From Xestospongia bergquistia (Eukaryota; Porifera; Demospongiae; Haplosclerida; Petrosiidae): 64,000 bases of DNA. The notes beneath the pieces are model-generated. The model searched no databases. It had not been told where the DNA came from and saw nothing but the letters and a program-made list of their open reading frames with translations. The stretch's first letter is position 1. Every line of letters begins with the position of its first letter. Shown here piece after piece: positions 57,964 through 64,000 of the stretch. The stretch covers positions 2,232,001 through 2,296,000 of the forward strand of contig OZ014424.1 of assembly GCA_963965975.1 (NCBI GenBank), written 5' to 3'. Position numbers and translations under genes: made by a program.

Positions 57964-60710
57964 ATGTCTGATCCTGCTTTGTCTGTTAGACCAAAGTATG
58001 AGCAGTTAATAGAATTACTAGATATTCTAGTCAATTGGCAAAAGTTCAGTACATTCTTACCTGGAATTAAGAGTGAACATATTCAAGTAATAGAACGTGA
58101 CAAGAAGGAAAATAACCAACAAAAAGCTGCTCTTTTTACAAAATGGCTTCACGTTCATCCTGGGGCATCGTGGCAAGATGTGTTGTTTGTGCTAGAAAAG
58201 TCACAAGAATATTCTCTAGCTTCAAGAGTATATCAAAAACTTAACACAACTTTATCAACAGCTTCAACTATTTCTCAAGGTATATAATTGTAACAATTAC
58301 AAATGATGATGATGTCATCTCATCATGTAGATCCTCAAGATCTTGTTAAAACAGTTGTGTTAGAAAATGAAGAGAAAGAAAAAGAACTTCTAACCACATT
58401 AGAACACCTTGATAGAAACTTCAGTGTATTAATGGTAGCTGTTTGGTCATCTCTAAACTACAACATCAACAATTAGTACTAGTGGACTTTATTAGATGGA
58501 TTGAACATCGAATGAAATGGGTTGGGCAACTAAGTAGCATTATTGAGTTTGATGAAATTTTTCTAAGACTACACCCATATTTTGACTTCTTAGACTGTGG
58601 CTTGATTGTGGATATGAGTGAACAGTTTCTCAATGATAAACCATTTGGAGACAATCACCTTGTCACTGAACTTAAAGAACATAAAATTAAGGCCAATATT
58701 CTTCGTCTTTCATCTACAATCAAAAAACTTCAAACTCATTTGAAAAGTATATATTCTCCATATCTGAGAGATTTATCAAACATGCCACAAATTTAAATAG
58801 AGTTATATAATCCATGGAGCGAAGCTACTATTGAAGGACTTTATCTTTTAATATGGCATCTACTTCCTCACAGATCAAAACAATCTATTTTAAAGTATAT
58901 TGAGATCACAACAGGCTCAGTTCATATTAAATATATTGTCCACGAATCAAATACTGATTGTCTCATAGCTTATGCTCAAGGCAAGCTACAGTTTATGTGT
59001 CTTATTGGTATCTTTGGTCTAACTATTAATAGTGAACCCATCCTGGAAGAAGATGAGAATATGAACTTTACTTTTGAGTCTGCTCTTCTTAAAGCTGCAA
59101 ATATTGGCCATAATGAAGTTATACAATTTCTTCTCAAGTTAGGAGGTCATGTAGACCATTGCAATGAAGAAGGAATATCAGCACTTATGATAGCTAGTGA
59201 AAATGGACATGAAAAAGTTTTACAAACACTAATATTAGCTGGAACTAATGTTAACATTCAAGATAATGAAGGCTGGACAGCCCTAATGATAGCTTGTCAA
59301 AATGGTCATACCCAGGTCATTGAACAACTACTCAAAGAGCATGCATGTATTAATATTCAGACCAATGATGGATGGAGAGCCCTAATGATAGCTAGTCAAA
59401 GTAGCCATTCTGAAGTTGTTGAACAACTGCTCAAAGACCATGCAGAACTTAATATTCAGACCAATGATGGATGGACAGCCCTAATGATAGCTAGTCAAAA
59501 TGGCCACTCTCAGGTCATTGAACAACTACTCAAAGAGAATGCACACATTAACATTCAGACCATTGATGGATGGAGAGCCCTAATGATAGCTAGTCAAAAT
59601 TGTCATACCCAGGTCATTGAACAACTACTCAAAGAGCATGCAGATATTAACATTCAGAACAAAGATGGTCTGACTGCCTTAATGAAAGCTAGCAAAAAAG
59701 GTCATACCCAAGTTGTTGAACAGTTACTCAAAGAAGATGCAGATGTTAATATTCAAAACAAGAAAGGAGTAACTGCCCTAATGATAGCTAGTGCATATGG
59801 TCATACACAGGTTGTTGAACTATTAGCTAAAGAACTTGTAGACATTCATGTTCAGATGGAAGGTGGATGTACAGCTTTAATGTTAGCTTGTATATCTTGA
59901 AGCAGCTGAGTGTTTACTACAATCACATGCAGATCCTCACATAATAACACACAATGGTTCTACAGCATTTTCATTAGCAGCTTATAATGGTAACAGAGAT
60001 CATGCTAATATGCTCTTAGATAAAGCTGAACCCACTACTAATGAGATTGAAAAAGCAGTAGTAATATCATGTTGTGGTGGTCAACCTACTCTTATTACCT
60101 TCCTCTCAAACAAACTTCCACATCTTACTAATGATCAGAGAGAACTACTAGACTCGTGTGTTAAAGGAGATTTAGGAGCAGTCATAATGAAAGCATTAGA
60201 TAGTCCAGATACTCCATTGGTACTTGGTCTTACTCCACTCAAGGTAGCTTCATCATGTGGACATGTTGATATAGTAGATGCTCTTATACAAGCTGGAGCT
60301 AATGTTAATAAACAAGAGAGCCTTTTTGGGTTAACTCCTTTGTTCTTACAATAAGAGGTAGCAAATTGTCTTCAATAACAGAGACACTGTTAATGTATGG
60401 TGCTCATCCTAATGTCATTGCTGACAACAATACACCATTGGATGTAGCCAAAAAGATGAAAGAAAAATCCATTAGTGAGCTACTAATCAACTACGGAGGT
60501 CAAACCATATCACAGTTAAAGAAAGAAGAATACAAGCTTCAGTCATTGTTACCAACATTAGGTGAAGAAGCCATAGCCAAATCATTATTAACAAAAGATG
60601 ATATAACAATGTTTGAAGAGTCAAGATACACACTCAAGAGTATAATATTGTTTGATATGCTAACAATCAGATTCTTTAACATAACTCAATTCACAAAGTT
60701 AGACATTTAA
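57964..60710 (+). pseudogene. DD-ANK paralogue I, broken
   Basis: Exon 1 57964-58279 is intact (MSDPALSVRPKYEQ..., ALFTKWLHVHPGASW). The 51-bp intron is 58280-58330. In exon 2 an 8-bp loss near 58457 and a stop at NMPQI (near 58794) break the central domain; seven or eight ankyrin repeats are open at 58995-59900, then frame changes precede open pieces 60010-60354 and 60366-60710. Its repeats are enriched in the variant QTNDGWTALMIASQNGH and VIEQLLKEHA, closer to C2 than to G. The C-terminal tail (TMFEESRYTLKS...) is unlike other copies and ends about 150 bp from the Ty3/gypsy element. Confidence 0.85.
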
Positions 60711-60863
60711 AACACGAGGTCACACTTAATCACGTGACCAAATAATAATAATAATAATAATAAACATTACAACATCTCTCTTTCTCTCAAAATAAGATAA
60801 TAACTCAACTAACATAACAAAATATGTCACAAACACCAATGTAAATAACTCACACAATTGTTA
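60711..60863. other. Spacer with (AAT)n run and purine-rich tract
   Basis: (AAT)n lies at 60746-60763. On the minus strand a purine-rich tract (GAGAGAAAGAGAGATG) lies downstream of the retroelement's last codons, in a position fitting a polypurine tract before a 3' LTR. No LTR could be delimited from this window alone. Confidence 0.4.
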
Positions 60864-63800
60864 TCAATAATCGTAAATGTTCTGTCCATATCGTTGAACA
60901 CGTTTCCTGTTCCTCACAGGATACCTTGATTCATTTCCGTCTCTATCTTGTTCATTTCTGTCTTGCTCATCACTTTCTTGTTTATCTCCGTCATCTTCTA
61001 TATCATAATCACTATCTTCATCTGCTACATTTCCACTGACTTTAACTTTCTTTAACATTGATATGTTTCTCGTAATTTCCATTTCGAGTTACTGTTATCA
61101 TCGATCCTTTCACTCTCACTACTTTGAATGGAACTGGATCAAACTTTGTTGAAAATTTATTGATTTTCCTCTGCTTCATTAGTACCACATCGTCTACTTT
61201 CAACTCCAACACTTTGGCTCTTCTTCTATCTGCATCTTCTTTCATTTGTACTTTTTTTTCTTTATCTCTCTTTCTAACTGGATGATCTTGTTGCTTTACC
61301 AATTCTGGAAGTTTTGTATTTATGACTCTATTAAACAACAATTTAGATGGAGGTTCGTTTGTCGTCAAGTGAGGTGTAGCTCTATAATTTAGTAAAAATA
61401 CATTGACTTCTTTCTTCCAGTCCTTCTTCATTACATGAGCACTTTTTATTGCTTTTGACAATGGCTTCATAAAATTTTCTGCTTCGGAATTTGCTTGCGG
61501 CCACAATGGTGTCACTCTTCTATGATTGATTCCATATTCTTGCATGAACACTTTAAAATCTTGACTGTTAAAAGGAGGTCCATTGTCGCTTTTCAAAATT
61601 CTTGGAATACCATGAGTACAAAATATTTTTTCTAACTTCACGATTGTACTTTTAGCAGAGGTCGTCTGGACAATTTCGACTACAGGAAATCGTGAATACG
61701 CATCTATGGCAACTAATAGGTATTCACCAGTGGGGAAAGGTCCGCAAAAATCTACATGTACAGTATGCCATGGCTCTGGTGGCAACTCTGACATCTGTAA
61801 TGGACTTGGACATAAACTTGATGTGTTTGCTTGACATGGTGTACAATAGTCTATCACTTGTTTTACTTCTTTGTCAATTCCTGGGAACCATACTTTTTCT
61901 TTGATCAATTGCTTTGTCTTAACTAGTCCCTGATGTCCTTTATGAGCCAACTCCATTGCACGTTTTCTTAGTGCACTTGGTATCACAATTCGAGTTCCTC
62001 TGAGAATGATATTCGAATCACTGTGTATCGTCAATTCATCACGAACTTTGTGAAATAGCTTGAGTTCCTTTACATTGACTTCACCAGAAAAATCCCATTT
62101 TCCTGATCTAACACTTTGTACATACCTTTGTAATGTTTTATCCTCTTTTGTTGCTTTCTGTATGTCTGCTAGTGACATTGCCTTTGGAACTGCATTAATA
62201 CTGATGAATTTGACATATTCTTCCACAACTTTAACTTCGTCTTCAGTAACATTCTGGCTCGGATGTCGCGATAAGTAATCAGATGGATTTTTCTCTCCCT
62301 TTATGTGTCTAACTGAAAAATCATATTCTTGTAATAACATGTTCCACCTCTCAATTCTTGCCGATGCTTTCAACTTTTTATTCTCAAAAATGAATTGAAG
62401 TGGCTTGCAATCTGTGACTAACGTGAAATGACCACCAAACAAGTATATGTGTAGTCGCTTGATTGCCCAAACTATAGTAAGAGCTTCCTTTTCTGTCTGT
62501 GAATACTTCTGTTCTGTGGCTGATAACGATCTGCTCACATAAGCAACTATCCTTCGGTCATCTGTACCTGGTGTCTTTTGTGACAATATGGCTGACAATC
62601 CCCATGGTGAGGCATCTGTAGTGAGCTCCGTTTGCTTCGTTCCATCAAAATAAGCCATCACTGTGTCACTAGTCAACATTTGCTTAACTTGCTTGAATGA
62701 TTCTCTTTCTTTTTCTGTCCATTTAAAGTTGACATTTTTCTTTGTTAACTCCCGTAGTGGCCTTGTAATGTCACTGAAATTTGGAATAAACTTGGCACAG
62801 TAGGTTGCCATGCCGACAAAACTTCGTACTTCTGTGGTTGATGATGGCGGTTTTGCCTCTTGTATTGTCTTGACCTTTCGAGGATCTGGAGAAATGCCCT
62901 TTCTTGAGAAGACAAATCCGAAAAATTCAAGTGACTTTTTGTTAAATTCGCATTTTTCTTTGTTTATTGTTAATCCTACACTCAAGAGTCTTCTGAATAC
63001 TGCTTCCAGTGCTTCATCATGTTTCTCTTGAGTTTCGCCAAACACAATGATATCATCACTAATATTAATTACACCTTGAATGTCTCTGACTTGTTCATTA
63101 ATAGCATTCTGGAAAATCTCACTGGCTGAATTAGTTCCAAAATTCAGTCGTTTATACCTTTGTAATCCTTTGTGTGTTGCAAAAGTCGTGATATATCTAC
63201 TTTCAAAAGCTAAAGACAACTGGTGATATCCCGATCTCAAATCTAACTTGGAAAATACAGTTGCACCATTAAGAGAGTGCATCAAATCATCTACTGTGGG
63301 ACTGGGGTGCCATTCTCTAAGTATAGCTCTATTTGCCATCCGCATATCAATGCATAAACGAACTTCACCATTCCTTTTGGGAATAATTACTAATGGAGAA
63401 ATCCATGGAGTAGGACCGTCTACCTTTTTGATGATGTCTTGTTTCTCTAATCTTTCCAGCTCTATCTCAACCTGCTTCCTCATGTGAAATGGAATTTGTC
63501 GTGCCGGTTGTGCTACTGGAGTTACCGACTCATCTATGTGCAACATTACTTCGTAGTCCTTTAATTTACCAACTCCTTCAAATACTTCAGCATACTGTTC
63601 TGTCAACTGTTTGATGTTCATAGCACAAATATTAACCTTAATTAGTCCAAGTTCTCGGGCTGAAAGATAACTCATGAGAGAGCCATTTGTACCATGAAGT
63701 ACGTGGATTGTCGCTTTGATACTGCTATCTTTTGTTTGTACTTCTGCGTCAAATTGACCTAATACTTTTAAACACGACTGGGATCCATATGCACAAATTC

Positions 63801-64000
63801 GAGTGGATGAGTTTCGAAGGGTCACCTGTTTCCCTTTTGTTGATTGTCATCAATGCTGACTCATCAATAATGTTGATTAATGCTCCCGTGTCAATTGTGA
63901 CTTTAATTGGCACTCCATTTATTTTGACCATCATCTCTGGGACTTTGCCAGTATTATCACCAAGAGTATAAACGTATTCTTCCTCACTGCTACTTGGTGT
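60864..64000 (-). mobile_element. Ty3/gypsy LTR retrotransposon, pol region
   Basis: On the minus strand, in order from the window edge: aspartic protease (VTIDTGALINI), reverse transcriptase (FSKLDLRSGYHQL, SDDIIVFGE), RNase H (ELTTDASPWG), an integrase zinc-binding region (HKGHQGL, then CTPC), the integrase core (HVDFCGPFP, SDNGPPFN, WPQANSEAENFM), a GPY/F-like C-terminal part and an acidic-then-basic tail (RYPVRNRKRVQRYG). This domain order is Ty3/gypsy. The pol region looks largely whole, with about one or two frame changes, some of which could be the family's normal recoding. Gag and the 5' LTR lie outside the window. Its good preservation suggests a fairly young insertion. Confidence 0.9.

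Noticed and set aside
3828-60710. Bacterial (symbiont) origin of the ankyrin genes
   Set aside because: They have spliceosomal introns, AATAAA signals and animal-type Death-like domains, and share composition with the surrounding DNA.
61692-63971. Plus-strand frames opposite the Ty3/gypsy pol region
   Set aside because: They are shadows of the minus-strand pol coding sequence.

Overview
The window is AT-rich eukaryotic DNA with spliced genes, AATAAA signals, microsatellites, small inverted-repeat elements, a LINE relic and a Ty3/gypsy element. Death-fold plus ankyrin proteins in tandem, very short introns and the overall composition suggest an early-branching animal, most likely a demosponge such as Amphimedon. 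The species is inferred, not proven.

Layout. 0.7-2.3 kb (minus): a four-exon gene whose first exon ends in a textbook 2A recoding peptide (GDVELNPGP) directly after a hydrophobic segment, followed by two Death-domain exons and a helical C-terminal exon. 3.5-60.7 kb: an array of about nine paralogues plus fragments of one family. Each has a Death-like domain exon, an ultra-short phase-1 intron (43-51 bp), and one long exon with a conserved unassigned domain, 99-bp-period ankyrin repeats and a basic tail. Copies are named here A (4.2-6.8), B (8.2-11.2), C1 (18.8-20.3), C2 (20.3-23.5), D fragment (25.4-25.8), E (33.2-36.5), F (43.5-44.5), G (45.4-49.2), H (minus, 54.2-56.2) and I (58.0-60.7). 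Only G is intact from ATG to stop (predicted 1241 aa). E has one apparent 2-bp lesion. A has one stop in exon 1 and lacks the usual C-terminus. C2 is an in-frame fusion with the remains of C1. B, C1, F, H and I are pseudogenes. 14.9-17.3 kb (minus): a two-exon gene for a secreted-end, seven-helix membrane protein, predicted 501 aa.

Most of the rest is duplicated flank. Downstream blocks recur after B, D, E, F and G, and two kinds of upstream block recur. One precedes the 3.8-kb relic, C1 and F. The other precedes E, G and I and carries an AP-1-like site in E and G. The flanks hold a degenerate second copy of the 2A exon (51.7 kb), inverted-repeat elements (13.4, 52.5 and 55.2 kb) and a LINE endonuclease relic (56.5 kb). 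The right edge (60.9-64.0 kb, minus) is a Ty3/gypsy pol region that runs off the window.

The cytosolic DD-ANK proteins and the 2A-DD-DD protein both look like Death-fold signalling components, of the kind used in animal innate immunity or cell death. That role comes from domain content only. The array shows fast birth-and-death evolution: unequal exchange of repeats, gene fusion, micro-inversion and deletion joints. The strongest leads are the 2A-Death-domain gene and its relic exon 49 kb away.
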